Positions 53,410-64,000 of a stretch of 64,000 bases of DNA are shown here, in pieces. Source of the stretch: Trichobilharzia regenti (Eukaryota > Platyhelminthes > Trematoda > Strigeidida > Schistosomatidae); contig OX235270.1 of NCBI GenBank assembly GCA_944472135.2, forward strand, positions 83,399,168 through 83,463,167, given 5' to 3'. Under the pieces are notes generated by a model that saw only the letters and a program-made list of their open reading frames with translations, had not been told where the DNA came from and made no database searches. The position numbers and the translations under genes are program-made. Within the stretch, counting starts at the first letter, position 1. Each line of letters starts with the position of its first letter.

Positions 53410-53632
53410 GCCACCGACGCACAGTGGTTAGGACTCTCGCCGACCATGCACATGGTCCGGGGTTCGAGCCCACGCCGACGCACACCTGATATCTATGGTC
53501 GGCCTGCGAAATTTGGGTTACCGATATCCACGCTGAAAATTCCATACTTGTACCAAAAATACAGTGTGGAATCAAGCTGTAATCAAAAAATAAAAAAAAT
53601 AAAATAAATATATATAGCTGAATTCTCACCTA
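53410..53632 (+). mobile_element. tRNA-derived SINE, third type (right arm)
   Basis: Counterpart of 31918-32140. The A box GTGGTTAGGACTC and B box GGGGTTCGAGCCC are clear on the plus strand at 53422-53470, and the tail AATCAAAAAATAAAAAAAAT follows near 53583. Confidence 0.75.
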
Positions 53633-53698
53633 CAAAAATGAAATTGAAAAATTTTAGTATGATTTGAATTCACTTTATACTTTCTGTTTGAATTCCAG

Positions 53699-53874
53699 AA
53701 AATGTCAAATGTAATGGAACAAACGGCCCTCCTGTACCAGACCACACCACAACCTACTGTTCCGGTTTTAATTTAAGTATTTGTAGGGACTCCGATAGAA
53801 CAGATCCTCCTGGTCCACTTGACTGTTTAGTAATTAATATTAAGTTTCCTTGTTTGAGTCTATCTCCAGACAAT
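53699..53874 (+). pseudogene. Duplicated host gene exon (copy of 31676-31851)
   Basis: Same sequence as the left-arm exon in reverse, with acceptor TCCAG and donor GTAAGT both kept and the frame open. In the right arm no exon upstream of this one was found, because the inner part of the arm is occupied by the Gypsy element. It can therefore be only part of a fragmentary gene copy. Confidence 0.7.
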
Positions 53875-54168
53875 GTAAGTAAAGTCCAATCGTGTGTGAC
53901 TTTTTTTTGCTATATTTTTTGTGCTATATTTATGTTTAAATAAGTAGTGTCCTATTATTGTTTTTGACAGTGTAAAGTATTGCTGCCACTCCTAACAGTT
54001 GTTTGAAACCTCTCCTAGTTATGTGAAAGTTTGTAGCAGTTTAGTGATTTGTAACGAGATATAAATCACTTTGCCAACTTGACTTGGCTTACACATGTCA
54101 CTTTCTAAGACCGACTGATCCTTGAGGTTCTGTCAGTAAAAATATCTCTTGTGTAAGACAGATGCTAA

Positions 54169-54494
54169 TGTGGTGAGAGCAGGCTGCTAGCCGATTGGTT
54201 GGCACTAATCTACGTTAAGGTCTAGGTCACTAATATGGGCCGTGAGAAAATATGAACAAGCCTGAGTCAACAACCAATCACAGCAAAGTTAACGTGGCTA
54301 AATATGATTCGCAGAGAGAACTCTATTTGTCAAGGAATCCCGAAACAACCAATCAGAAGCCTGCGTTTGTCTACCTAAACAACCAATCAGATGACTGCGC
54401 TTGTCTATAATAATGTAGTTGAAAGATGTATAAATACGTGTTGATTTTCATAATAAAACGATCTGTTGCCTGGCCCTTGTCTTCTGTTGTTACA
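54169..54494 (+). repeat. Solo LTR, same family as 912-1824, with TSD and known empty site
   Basis: This 326-bp unit runs TGTGGTGAGAGC to TTGTTACA and is flanked by CTAA at 54165-54168 and 54495-54498. The other arm has the single tetranucleotide at 31382-31385, so the insertion boundaries are proven by comparison. It carries three CCAATCA motifs (about 54273, 54349, 54383), a TATA-like GTATAAATAC at 54429-54438 and AATAAA at 54452-54457, giving the plus orientation. Confidence 0.92.
54429..54438 (+). promoter_or_regulatory. TATA-like box of solo LTR
   Basis: GTATAAATAC lies about 45 bp downstream of the last CCAAT motif and about 15 bp before a polyadenylation signal. This is the usual order in a compact LTR promoter. 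Confidence 0.5.
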
Positions 54495-54984
54495 CTAACA
54501 GTACTTGCCATTGTGATGATGAAATAGCTTACTGTACGATAGTGATTAAGTTCATTGGAGACTGTCATCTGCAGAAAAGACGAGATGTCTTTTTTTAACA
54601 GCTTTCATGCAGAATAAAACCTCTTGAGGTTACATGCGGAAAAATTGATGACAATAATCATATCTGGAAAAGTTAACCAGATGAACGACTATCATTGAAA
54701 AGTCCACACTAAATATAATAAGGAAAACCAACTTTTCTGCCACATACATCAACTAAATGACAGATATAGATTGCCATAAATCATTGTTGGGAGAATATAT
54801 ATATGCATGATATTGCTTGATAGCGTAATCTGCAGAGGTATATTTCAGAATCCGTGATTTCGCATGACAGCCTTCATATTCATGTCACAAGTCACTTACA
54901 TATGTGGTAAATCGATATTTGAAAGACTAATCGTTAGGGACAGGGTTGATTACTAAGCTGGAGTAAAGTAGATGACTTACTGAC

Positions 54985-55505
54985 CGGTTTCAACGTCGAA
55001 TTTTGCACCAATGTGCAGCATTTTGAGTTGCTACACTTAACTTAGTACACGAGGCAAGAGAATAAAATAAAAAGAGAAGCATAACAGAGATATGAAGCCA
55101 AAGAACAGGAATACGGGAAAACCGTATAGTTTTACTGGATATTATAAGTTGCAAAGAGTGAATGCATCTCCGCCATCCATTGAGAACGAATTTGAGCCAT
55201 ATCACCTATTGTCTCTAGCCTTCATTGGTTCTTACCATCCCGAGGACCCCAACCATGAGGCCTACACCTCCCTACGTGATTGGTTTAAACCATCTGTTGT
55301 GGATTTGATTGACTGATGAGGCTATGTCTTAGTTTGACCACCACTACCACTACCTCTTAACGAACCTGATCCTATGTCGGTTAACATTGCCCATTGTCGA
55401 GGAAGGCGATGGCTAGGCATGAGTAACACATATCCTAGCAATCTCAGTTGATGCAACTTCACAACCTCGTCGATTGATCTCCCCTCCTTACCTAGCACTC
55501 GGCCG
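54985..55505 (-). mobile_element. RTE-like fragment, copy H (right arm)
   Basis: Mirror of 30375-30895, holding the last C-terminal block and 3' tail of the RTE-like protein. Confidence 0.75.
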
Positions 55506-56634
55506 AAGCATAACCTCAATACTTTGTTAGCTGCCAGCAGTAGAATCCAATACTGCAATTTCGTACTGTACCTAGACCTCGGTGAGCAAGCAGTATTAAG
55601 CATCTGTTAAACTAATCTATTCTTGTGAGTAATATTTTATGTTTGCGTAAAGCATTGCCGTAACACAGTTTGATCTTCTTATTTATGCAACAAATTTCTC
55701 TTATTTCACATAATATTTTCTAGATTGCATGCTATATTTTTATAACTAGAGAAGTTTTAAATAAATCATCGGCATTCAGTGTTGTTGTTGCAAGTAATAT
55801 GCATCTTCCAATATTATCCTACTTTTCTTAACCTCCTATTGTGTTGTTTTTGTCGTCAACTATAACGTCTAGAACTGATTCACGTCTTTGTAGTGTTCTG
55901 CTTACACTTATTTATTGCATCATAGAATTACGGGTGGAATGATGACACTATACCAAGTTTGTTCAGGAAACATACACAGTACCTATAAAAAAAAGAATTG
56001 TATATTGCTAAATACTGAAAATAACACCGGGACATTATATTATGCAGTGACAAAATCACTCTGTTACTTACTTTTCGCATCAATTAATTTCTATGACTGT
56101 GAACCTAATTCCGTGAAAGCATGTGTAATGTTTTTATATCATGTGTGTAAATAGCATTTCAACTGGCTGTACTAACCGTATAGGATAGGGATTAAAGATT
56201 TATGAGCAACTGAAAGGCATATGAACGTACAAGACGTTCTGCTGTTGGGGCTGGGAGTAATAAAGTCAACCACATCTGTCGGTCAACAAATACACATTTA
56301 GATAAGTGTTGATAAATATAAGGTTGACAGGTCTGAATGATAATTAGTCCAGTGGTACAACATAAGTCAATAATATGCAATACATTCAACATATAGTTAA
56401 CGCTCTTAGCTTTGTGATAACCCACAATAAGTCCACAACAAGACTTATCCTGAGGAAGTCTGGCATAATACCCAGATAGCTGTAGACGATGACATTGGAT
56501 CTCTGCTGGTTTAGCCTAACTCATAGATTAAAGACTAATTCTGTAAGGCTCCCAAAATGATGAAGAGTAAAAGATGCTCAAATGGAAGTCGACTGAAAGT
56601 CTGTGCAACGACAGTAAGTAGTGGTGGGTAACAA

Positions 56635-58955
56635 GAGCCAGTAGAACAACTGGATCTCGTCTTTCCAACTCATATCATTTATAGGTACAACGTCTTCTTT
56701 CTTTCTTTTCCTTTTCTCTCTTTTGTTGTAATGCTCTGCTTTGTTTCTCTCTTCCTTACAAACTCTATTTAAAGCATTCTTCTTCGTTCTTTCACAATCT
56801 GTATATCTCGACCGTTTTGTTACCGCTTAAGCCAGTAAATATGCTAGCATCTACTTTTCTAACACCTTCAAACACTGTTCAATTTTTGCTTTGCTACGGA
56901 CATGCTAATATATTGTTGTGTAAACTAACCGAGATTACCCTTAATCTATGTAGAATTTTATTTGTTTGTTGATAATGTACTAACTGGATGCAATACTGTC
57001 TGTAGTAAAATGCTGAGAATTCCATTCTGTATCACAAGTACTGTTTTGGAATAAAGGAAATTATTATTATTAAAAAAAAGAGATGGAGAAGTCATCGGCG
57101 GTAGGTAGGACCAGATAACCATTCAGACAGTACTTCAAATGCCTGTCAGGATCTACGACTGCGATGCTGGAGGGAACACTTTGAAGAACAATTTAGCTGA
57201 CCTGCAACCACTCTAAATTCATCCAGCATACGACACCTACCTGAATGAGATGTAAACTTATGTCTTCCATCTATAACTGAGACTGGAAACTCTGTCTCTA
57301 ATTTGAAACATGGTGAAGTAGCAGGATCTGGTGAGATGACACCAGAGGTGTTTAAGAACTATGGTGTGGAAGCATTGTCTGATTTAACTTAGATACTAGT
57401 TAGTATCTGAAAAGTAAAGATAGTTTCATTAGACTGGTGAAAATCACTGTATGCCAGTTTATCAGAAGAGAGACAAGTCTTTTTATGATAATCATAGGGG
57501 AATAGCTCCGATACTCATGTGTAGACCAAATGGTGTTGGAGAGAAACAGGTCCTGAGAAATCAGACAGTCTTTAGGTCAGCGACACGATGTATTGATCAT
57601 ATTTCTACCCTTGGATAAATCCTGGAATTTAGGTACACTTACCGGCACCCAAGACCTGAAGGCGACATTAGACTCCTTCAATCGAGAGTTGCTGTGGAGA
57701 GAGTGACGAGAAATTACATCTCACTAATCAAATCACTCCATTCTACTCGAACTCATGTGGTAGTTTAAGAACTTATGGAGAGTTGTCATGTGAAATAATA
57801 AAAACCAGTGGTATCCTTTAGGAATGCCCACTGACTGTATTTTTGTTTGATTTCTTCATAGATGTACCAAGAGGATGTGATTCTAGTTGAGTCCAGCGAC
57901 TTAGGGATTGATTTGTTACCAGAAAAAAAGTCTTGTGGACTTCAAGGTATGCAAGTGAAATTGTCCTCCTTGGTAAAAACGTTGGCAAAATACAGAGTCT
58001 TCGGAACACGCTGAGCAGAAATCTTGGAATGTTTAGCAGGCGATTTGCCTCTGTTAAATGTAAGATAACGCCGCAAGATAGGTCTGCACCGACTCCCAGT
58101 TTAAAGACGTGCAGGGAATTGGTGTAGTGTGTTTTTCCCTTTACTTATTTGAGAAATTGTACCAATCGCAATGGACTGATTGCCGACGAAATCTCAGTAC
58201 TTACACAAAAGGATCATGTATTATTTGTTAACTTGTCATCTCTGACATAGACGTGATATCCGGTCTTCGGTCGAATGGCATGCATGATACAAATCATTTC
58301 TCTTTATGCTTCTTAATGGCTACAAGGCATAGCCATTTAAAGTTGAAGATAAGGAAAGGCTAACTGTCTTTAAGTACAAATGTCTGCATTCTATTTCACG
58401 AATTAAGTAGCGTAATATATGGTGAGTAATATCAAGAATAGGCGTAATGTTAGGTGGGGAGGGTAAGTCAGTTGACGGGGTTGTAAAGGTAAATAGATTG
58501 GGATAGCCTAGGTACGTGGTGTGCATGACAAGTCGTCGCTTTCCTCAATGTCAGCTGACATAGATTTGTATCGGAAAGGAATTAGGGGTGGTCAAATCAA
58601 AACTAGTTATCACTACATATAGTCTTTGATATTTGGTTTAAGGCACGTGGGGCGTTCTAGACTACCTGGTTGGGGTCCTCGGAGTTCTAAAAACCAGATG
58701 GCTTAAGACTGTGATATGGCGCTAAACCGTTTTCAACGGTGCAAACGCATTCACTCTTTGTGATCTGCCATGTTCTCAACAAAACCCTCTTGTTTTTCCA
58801 TGTTACTACTCTTTCTCCCTCACTTTTCTGCTTCTTATTGTTCTTTTGAATCTCCTTTTCTCTCTCTTTTGTCTTCCTTTGCGTGCTACACGAAGTGTGG
58901 GAACTCGGACTGTGCTTCACTTCGGTGCAGAGTTTTCTGTTGTGACTCACTCAGT
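56635..58955 (+). mobile_element. RTE-like fragment, copy G with insertion (right arm)
   Basis: Mirror of 26925-29245. The approximately 445-bp insertion lies at 56635-57079 and the degenerate RT at 57080-58955, with the altered catalytic block RYASEIVLLGKN near 57940-57975. Confidence 0.7.
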
Positions 58956-59393
58956 CATAGTAGACTGTAGAATACCACTAATGAAATTTTATATATTCAT
59001 GTCAAAAATTTCACTCATCTGAACTTCAAGATTCTTTTTGACTTTGCAATTAGGTGAAGTGTTTGGTGCAACCAACCACCTCTGCACCAATAATCACACA
59101 TAGAAGTTATCACATAATGCTACATTGCTTTGTTTATTCGGTTGATTATACTTCAATACGTTAATATCAGTCGTTTTTTTTTTCGTTTAAATACGGACCA
59201 CTTGGTTACATGTTTAAACCCTAATATGTTGCGCAACAGCGTCAACAATCGACCTACTTTATGAAACTGTACATGAACAAATCACTGACATGAAGTTTGG
59301 TTAATATAATTTGCTAATGTGCCTTATCTCACCTAGCTATTTCTGTTGATTTGTTTTTTCAGAAAATTCAATTTTTATTTTATAAATTTACAG

Positions 59394-60031
59394 AGTGAAA
59401 AACCGATTGACTGTCAGCCTAACCTAAAATTACTCTATGAAATGGATACTGCCGAAGGTACAGCAAGATTTGACAAGTCTACCCGAACTCTATGCGTCAA
59501 ACTTCCCATCACTAAACAAAAAGAATTCAGTCCTTTCCAACGTATCGATAGTGTTGAAAGCAGTGGTGATAACAACAGCGATGATGGTGTTGATTATAAA
59601 GATGAAGAAGAAGAAGAAGAAGGAGAAGAGGATTCAAAAGGCGCTGAATCTAATTTTACTGCAAATACTTCTAATCCTGACTGTGTTGCAATGAACGATA
59701 CAGCTGAGAAACGTAGACGTCGTAAACGTCGTAAGCGACGAAACAAATCAAAATCTTCAAATGACATTAGTGAGAACACACTAAATCCCACATGTAACGG
59801 TACATCATATTCGATCACTGACACGACTGCTTTGTTTGCTCTGGGTGAGTGTTTAACCGAAGTGAATAAAACTACAGGATCATTAATAAATTCACATGAA
59901 ACAATCCTGGGAACTGAGAATTTAGGAAAGAGTGAAGTCTTAGAGCCAACCGTTAAATCACCAATTGTATGTGGCAGTGAAGTTAAAGTAAAGCGACTTA
60001 AAAGTTCAGAAATGATTTTATCCGAAGATAG
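59394..60031 (+). pseudogene. Duplicated host gene exon (copy of 25855-26486)
   Basis: Counterpart of the CS-like exon, 638 bp against 632. The acceptor TTACAG and donor GTAATT are kept and the frame is open. Differences from the left copy include Ala to Thr in the block MD(A/T)AEGTARFDK, Ser to Phe in ESN(S/F)TANTSN, and two extra Glu residues in the acidic run. The exon that should follow (as at 23537-24074) is absent, because the duplication ends at 60340. It may be transcribed but cannot make the full protein. Confidence 0.75.
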
Positions 60032-60094
60032 GTAATTATTATTCTGATTATTGCTATTATTATGCCCCTTTTTTAAAAAAATATTTCAAGTTTT

Positions 60095-60340
60095 ACCACG
60101 GACTGATATCAGTTAGTAGTAAACCATTGAAAACCAGGAAGTACTGAAAATCTGTTTCGCCCTAGTTTGGGACTCATCAACACTGAGGTCCAAACCCAGG
60201 AGCTTCTGGGGACAAGGTAAGCTCGGAGACCATTCGGCTACTAAGACCCAGCCAACAGGGTCCGTCCGGTCGAGAGTGAGGATAGATATTCGCCACAGAG
60301 GATACTTCCTGGTGCCAGCCGCGCTAAAATCACTAATTGG
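60095..60340 (-). mobile_element. Second-family hammerhead SINE (right arm)
   Basis: Mirror of 25546-25790, including the hammerhead-like core at about 60120-60180 (read on the minus strand). The outer edge of the inverted duplication lies at its tRNA-like side. Confidence 0.6.
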
Positions 60341-60715
60341 CTGTCCGGTCAGAAAGAATTATTAACAATAAACTGTGGCTGGGAACAAACCAACAGGCGA
60401 GAGCCGATCGCTCAACAAATATATAGGAGAAAGTGGAGATGGATTGATCGGACAAATGCCACTGAGGGGACCATCGAATGACATCGCACGCAATGCAGGC
60501 CGGTTGTCGAGTGGAACTCGAATGGGAAACGACGAGTGGGTCGTCGGTGTGAGGGTGAAATGGAGGAAACCCTGTAGGGAGGAGCAGATGCAGGATTGTG
60601 GGCAATGATGGACTCAGCTGAAGAAGACGGGAGAAAATACAAGGAAGTGGTGATGTATTGCTGAAGCCTTATAATCCACTCGGAACACAAGGGAATAATA
60701 ATAAAAATAATAATT
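60341..60715 (+). mobile_element. SR2-like RTE fragment 6 at outer right junction
   Basis: Starts at CTGTCCGGTCAGAAAGAATT immediately beyond the duplication and matches the same stretch of the SR2-like copy at about 42165-42520 in the same orientation (AATTATTAACAATAAACTGT, then GGCTGGGAACAAACCAACAG). C-terminal coding remnants follow to about 60700, ending in AAT-rich sequence. Confidence 0.75.
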
Positions 60716-60849
60716 CGAGTCTTGTGACTGAGTCACTATATGCCATATAGTTTTCTATTCTTTGTCCCGTTTCCAAGCCTACTGTGTGTTTCTTCTAGAA
60801 TTAACTAGTTTCGGGTCAGGAAATAATTGACTAGGATTTATGAAGCATT

Positions 60850-61260
60850 CATTATTGTCTCTCGGCATTCGTATTCATATTAGACATCATTTTTTGTAGT
60901 AGTTGTTGTTCCATTTTTGATAGTGGTTGTTTTGATAGGTTGACTACGCAGTCTATGGGCGTATTGTCTGGTTGTTGTTTTCTAATCTTGGTTAGCTTGG
61001 TTTTGAGGACTCTTCGTCTTTGTTCTCTGTGTTTTCCACTTGACAGTGTAATTGCGGTGATCAGCGTTGACATGTGTTCTTGGTTGAGGGTTTTCTCTGA
61101 TTTTGGTTTTTGGATATCTATTATTTGTTGATATTTGTTGATCCGATAATGTGCGTCCGTAATCATTAATTTGACCATTCGTCTTCCACATTGTTCGGCC
61201 AATTTCCATCCCATTGGGCAGTTGATTGGTCAACTGCCCAATATTAGACGTCATTATAAC
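60850..61260 (-). mobile_element. Penelope-like N-terminal fragment
   Basis: Minus-strand reading includes DCVVNLSKQPLSKMEQQLLQ, matching the conserved 'N-L-S-x-x-x-L-[ST]-x-x-E-x-x-L-L-x-K' block upstream of the Penelope RT; compare IIDLSTHILNSTELSVLEKG near 21850-21910. It belongs to a different subfamily from the element at 19.9-22.4 kb. No RT follows. Confidence 0.55.
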
Positions 61261-63059
61261 AAACACGCTTTAATTGTGCATATAATTTTTGAAGGTATAA
61301 CAAATGATTCCTTGTAGTACTTATGAATGGCAGTACTTTAATTCATATTATTAAGTGCTGCTTTTTTGACGTCTATAGATTGGTTTCTTTTATGTGCAAA
61401 ACACTTAGAATAAATGTTATTATCATCACTTCACTGTGTGTTGGAATAACTGTAAGAATCTTCACTTCACACATACTATGGTGTATGCTACTGACAAGAT
61501 TTATAAGTATTATATAGAATCAGAAGTTAATATGTTTATCATCTTCAAGAAGATCACTTAGCGGAGAAATGGATTTAATTCTTGTCAGAAAACATGTATT
61601 TTTTAAAAGTTTTTCCTTCCGCATGTATTACTGTCTCAAATATTATGTCATTTAAGGACCTAAAGAATGTGGGTCTTAACGTTGGAATTTTTGCTTAAAG
61701 TGGGTCGAAAATTAGAGACGTAATCATCACTGACATGTTGTATCACTGAAATTCATGTCCCAGTGGTCCGGGTAAAAATAACCTTAGTAGATTTTATCTT
61801 TAGGATTAACGCCTGTACGAATACTACTACTAATAAAGACAGTTTTGCGATAGTGGTACTAAGTATGTTGAACAACTGTCAGCTACCGTCATCACAGTGA
61901 GACCGTCTGGATATACACTCTAAGAGAACTACTGGTTTACAGGATTTGGATGTGAACCGCTCTTAAAATGTGAGGGTAAGTTGGATAAAAATGAGCAACG
62001 TTTTGAAGACAAAGTAGAGTTATAGACTGAAGGCATGTACTGTTTTTACTGGAAGATGCCCAGAAATGTATTAAGCCACATTTGTATAGGGTGAATTGCT
62101 TCTGTGCCTTTGAAGATTGTGCGGAATGTAAGGCACTGTGACAGATGATAGAAGCTTATGAATCCCATGAAACTTGGAAACATGGCTCTTGGTTTAGCTA
62201 CTAGGACTTCAGGTTCGACTAAGTAGTAATGTCACCATTTTTTTAAATTATAATAATTATGTATTCATTCCTGTCTGCTTATTCACATACCAGTTGTACA
62301 AGAAGGGATAAGTTATTGTTTGAATCAGATAAATCCGGTTTACAACAGTGTTACATTGTTGCAGATTTTTTTACATTAGAGTCAACTGTAACAGTCTGCT
62401 GACTAATCAGTGAATGTAGGGTACTGAGAAATATGGGAGTTTTGGTCTTCATATGACAATAAAATCTAGGTTTGTGGTGGATAGATTACAAATGCCAGGG
62501 AAAAATAGGGCTTAAAGTCAATTCGCCTCTATAACTTTCCAGTGTAAGGCATTACATCTTATTCTTGAATTATACTCCGATGGTGTGTTAATCTAAATTC
62601 AGTTATACACTTGTTTTATTTTCTCAGCGATGCCGTAGTAGGAGTGAATTGTCTTCCGTGCAGACGCATATATCCCAAAGCGTTGTGTAATCATTTTACT
62701 GTATCAAATAGGTGATATTAGTAACCCAAGTCGGCTACTGACGTTAGCCAGTCGGGAACGTATGGGGGGGGCATGTAATGTTGACTATAGTTGCAGGTGA
62801 GCCATTCCCCTTTCGCCTCTTCTAGGGAATAGATGGAGGTAGCAGGCTTAAACGCCAAACATATTTCATTGAATTTTCATGAAATTATGCGAGTATATTT
62901 GGCCTACTCACTGGTTCGCGCTAATGCCCACCGGACAAAGCAGGTGGCGCTACGTCAAACAAAGGCTATGCCATATAATCGCCCGCTGCCAATCGTTCGC
63001 CTATCACAACTTCCGACAGAAGATTCTTAGGCTTTATCACTGAATTTCGCCGTTCTTTC
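61261..63059. other. Unassigned sequence, no recognised gene
   Basis: About 1.8 kb with no recognised exon or repeat family. A G8 run is at about 62764-62771. The last 250 bp may belong to the upstream (protease) part of the Gypsy fragment that follows. Confidence 0.35.
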
Positions 63060-64000
63060 CGCTTGGTTTTCATCATTGTCGCTGTGACAACTGGACTTAT
63101 TGATATGGACCTCTCGCAGCATTTTCATTTGCTGGCGGGTGCTAGCAAGGGTAAGTTGAGTGATTTTACCACACGACTCTCCGTCTCCAGCACTGTCACT
63201 CATAAACCGTCTCTCAACCCGGTATATCGAAACCCTCACTCTTCAAGTCCATGCTCTACTATAATCCAATCTTTTCAAGGCTAATTGTGGTGTTCCTTAT
63301 GTAGCCTCCAATTTTACTCATGTAATCACGACTAACGGCCCACCTGTTTTCGCCAAACCGTGAGGGTTATCTTCAGAGAAACTCCATGTAGTTAAGGCTA
63401 AGCTTGAACCAATGATCGAAATCTGAATAAACAGGCCATACAACAGCCCGTAATCCTCACCAGTACATTTGATGACTTAGAATAGTAGCATAGACTAGAA
63501 ACATTTTGATTGTCGAGGGCTCCATCGTCAAAATGTCCCATATCATTATTCATTTCATAGATACACGATTTGACATCATCTTTAGAATGTTCGACTCTAT
63601 TTAGAAAGCTTGATCTGATATGTGCTTATCGTCACATCTCTGATGATATCTGAAAGACGGTAGTCACTACACCTCTTGGTCCTTTTGAGTTTCTTCACGT
63701 GCCTTTCTGTCTACGCAAAGCCACAAAGACATTTCGGTGTTTCTTCCATGATATCTTGCATGGACTATACTTTATCTATGCCTATCCAGACCATATTCTG
63801 ACGAAGTGACGCACTGGGCTCGTCTGCAACAAGTTTTTCGTCAAATCTACAAAGAACTGGTAACAATCGACCTAGTGAAATGTCAGATTGATGTTCACTC
63901 ATTGACTTTCCCGGGACATGTTATCGATTAATATAACATATGTCCTCTTCCTGAAAAGGTTCAGGAAACAAAACCTCCTGGTGCCAGCATCCGTGGAAAC
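63060..64000 (+). pseudogene. Degenerate Gypsy pol fragment (RT), continues off the right edge
   Basis: Plus-strand blocks in order: VITTNGPPVFAKP near 63340; LSSEKLHVVKAKLEPMIEI near 63370-63430; a decayed DLICAYRHISDDI near 63610-63650; TTPLGPFEFLHVPFCLRKAT near 63670-63725; and IYAYPDHIL in place of the YxDD box near 63775. Downstream thumb-like remnants reach the window end. Stops and shifts are frequent and the catalytic Asp pair is lost (PDH). It belongs to a Gypsy lineage different from the element at 43-53 kb. Confidence 0.65.

Larger units (their letters stand above)
53395..60340. repeat. Large inverted duplication, right arm, outer segment
   Basis: Reverse complement of 25546-32155, with position sums 85550 (53395-54164), 85880 (54495 onward) and 85886 (beyond the Glu-repeat 6-bp difference near 59610). 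The only large difference is the solo LTR at 54169-54494. Unassigned parts (54499-54984, 55506-56634, 58956-59393) mirror the left-arm stretches of the same kind. Confidence 0.95.

Noticed and set aside
52790..53629. A 279-codon open frame that seems to join an unknown N-terminus to Gypsy gag
   Set aside because: The N-terminal half is SINE and flank sequence read through the (TA)n tract (poly Tyr-Ile). The mirrored left arm has the same start without gag, so the fusion is accidental.
61850..61900. Apparent match of TGTCAGCTACCGTC to the BEL/Pao LTR end
   Set aside because: Similarity stops after about 14 bp and no further LTR sequence follows. A chance match is likely.
1..64000. Search for a novel defence, toxin or biosynthetic system
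   Set aside because: No clustered unknown coding genes were found. Outside the host exons every long coding frame belongs to a retroelement.

Overview
This is an A+T-rich, intron-dominated eukaryotic window, almost certainly from a blood fluke (Schistosoma or a close relative). The evidence is the repeat content: tRNA-derived SINEs carrying hammerhead-ribozyme sequence, two families of RTE-like non-LTR retrotransposons (one SR2-like), Penelope-like elements, and Gypsy and BEL/Pao LTR elements. Small introns (one of 38 nt) fit as well. The species cannot be fixed by eye. No bacterial-style operons, rRNA, CRISPR or functional tRNA genes were seen.

One host gene threads the window on the minus strand. 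Seven exons between about 35.6 kb and 0.19 kb can be joined, with GT/AG sites and matching phases at every junction; two more upstream exons are tentative. The conceptual protein resembles the C-terminal two thirds of a PIH1/CS-type axonemal dynein assembly factor (kintoun, DNAAF2). The gene runs off the left edge, and its huge introns hold nearly all the other features.

Region by region. 0-2 kb: a deleted Gypsy element with both LTRs and a 4-bp target duplication. 2.6-3.7 kb: a foldback element and hammerhead SINEs. 4-19.4 kb: RTE-like fragments in both orientations, including a head-to-head pair near 9.5 kb. 19.7-23.1 kb: Penelope-like pieces with two palindromes. 25.5-34.05 kb: the left arm of a large inverted duplication. 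34.05-41.5 kb: the spacer, with upstream host exons, SINEs and a solo BEL-type LTR. 41.5-60.3 kb: the right arm, split by about 10 kb of Gypsy element. Two smaller gag-only LTR elements (one Gypsy-like gag, one BEL/Pao) are nested in the Gypsy pol gene. 60.3-64 kb: SR2-like, Penelope-like and Gypsy fragments.

The main structural result is the inverted duplication. Its arms are nearly identical and carry two exons of the host gene in opposite orientations. The right arm has gained a solo LTR whose empty site survives in the left arm. I saw no novel defence or metabolic system. The notable items are the palindrome, the gag-only LTR elements and the ribozyme-bearing SINEs. Boundaries of degenerate repeats are approximate unless a target duplication or splice site is quoted.
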